Source: Candidatus Iainarchaeum sp.
GTDB taxonomy: Archaea; Iainarchaeota; Iainarchaeia; Iainarchaeales; GCA-2688035
Length of the DNA: 5,052 bases
Direction: 5' to 3'
Assembly: GCA_028712575.1 (NCBI GenBank)
Contig: JAQTPU010000068.1
Location: forward strand, 1-5,052
Part shown: positions 4,865-5,052 of the stretch, in pieces
Layout: every line of letters begins with the position of its first letter
How positions within the stretch are numbered: position 1 is the stretch's first letter
Notes under the pieces: generated by a model
Databases searched by the model: none
Seen by the model: only the letters and a program-made list of their open reading frames with translations
Told to the model about the DNA's origin: nothing
Translations under genes and position numbers: made by a program

Positions 4865-5009
4865 CGGGATAACACTTTTTTCTTTGAAAAAGAAGGTTTG
4901 TTAAAAAAATTACTAAACGATTTTTTTATAAGTCGATTCTTTTGGCCAAAAATCAATTTGCGAAGCAAATTATTCTTTTCCCGAGGCTTTTCTTTCCAAG
5001 AAAAGGCTC
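4865..5009. other. gene-free spacer with several inverted repeats
   Basis: The stretch from the tRNA-Val module to the promoter at 5011 holds no credible gene; open frames across it are lysine/phenylalanine-rich and run through the tRNA or palindromes. Inverted repeats seen: TTCTTT-G-AAA..GAA around 4880-4894 (imperfect), TTTTGGCCAAAA at 4940-4951, AATTTGC-GAA-GCAAATT at 4955-4971, and GAGGCTTTTCTT / AAGAAAAGGCTC (4983-4994 and 4998-5009, one mismatch). TTTTTATAAG near 4921-4931 could be a second, more distal TATA box on the plus strand. Confidence 0.6.
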
Positions 5010-5010
5010 A

Positions 5011-5028
5011 GGGAAACCTTTAAATATA
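5011..5028 (+). promoter_or_regulatory. BRE/TATA promoter for a gene beyond the window end
   Basis: GGGAAACC (5011-5018) followed by TTTAAATATA (5019-5028) is a textbook archaeal BRE plus TATA box. It predicts a transcript start near 5048-5052. The window ends in CAGGTG, which may be a leaderless GTG start (5050-5052) or the first part of an AGGTGAT Shine-Dalgarno; the sequence stops too early to tell. ATG at 5033 is open to the edge but is too close to the TATA box to lie in this transcript. Confidence 0.75.
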
Positions 5029-5052
5029 AATAATGCGTTATAAGTTCAGGTG

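Noticed and set aside
4615..4968. 117-codon minus-strand open frame
   Set aside because: It reads straight through tRNA-Val and the palindromes; Lys/Phe-rich content reflects the poly-A/T spacer.
5033..5052. ATG 5033 as the start of a gene running off the window
   Set aside because: It lies only five bases after the TATA box, so it would be upstream of the predicted transcript start; it could be valid only if the more distal TTTTTATAAG near 4921 is used.

Overview
The window looks archaeal. Two tRNA genes have no encoded CCA, and the tRNA-Gly carries the A73 discriminator typical of archaea and eukaryotes. Gene starts are served either by BRE/TATA-type promoters lying about 22-33 bases upstream (leaderless style) or, inside an operon, by a GGTGAT Shine-Dalgarno. 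The proteins (a compact archaeal VIT/CCC1-like protein, a secreted C-terminally anchored transglutaminase-fold protein) also fit archaea. The AT-rich, homopolymer-rich spacers and small hypothetical membrane proteins would suit a DPANN-type lineage, but that is only an impression.

Layout. Bases 3-86 (+) are the tail of an unidentified upstream gene. It is followed after 22 bases by a five-helix VIT1/CCC1-family membrane protein (109-684, TTG start). A separate promoter at 707-715 drives a polytopic membrane protein (741-1772), which ends in a strong hairpin/oligo-T terminator. From there the minus strand takes over: tRNA-Gly(GCC) at 1865-1936, a HAD-superfamily phosphatase (2136-2801), a secreted transglutaminase-like protein (2815-4560) upstream of it in the same operon, and tRNA-Val(UAC) at 4625-4697. 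The last about 350 bases contain no gene. They end in a canonical BRE/TATA promoter on the plus strand for a gene that starts at or beyond the window edge.

How the genes relate. The transglutaminase and HAD genes are 13 bases apart and probably cotranscribed from a TATA box at 4582-4590; nothing in the sequence shows a shared pathway. The VIT-like protein probably belongs to the operon of the truncated upstream gene. The two tRNA genes are unlinked, but both are preceded by nearly the same module: a GGGAAACTTACAC promoter-like element plus a C/T-G/A palindrome.

The most noteworthy signals are noncoding: the duplicated pre-tRNA module, a family of T4CTT/AAGA4 palindromes confined to the tRNA-flanking spacers, and a C at the near-universal U55 position of tRNA-Val. 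I see no defence system, mobile element, CRISPR array or obviously new multi-gene system.
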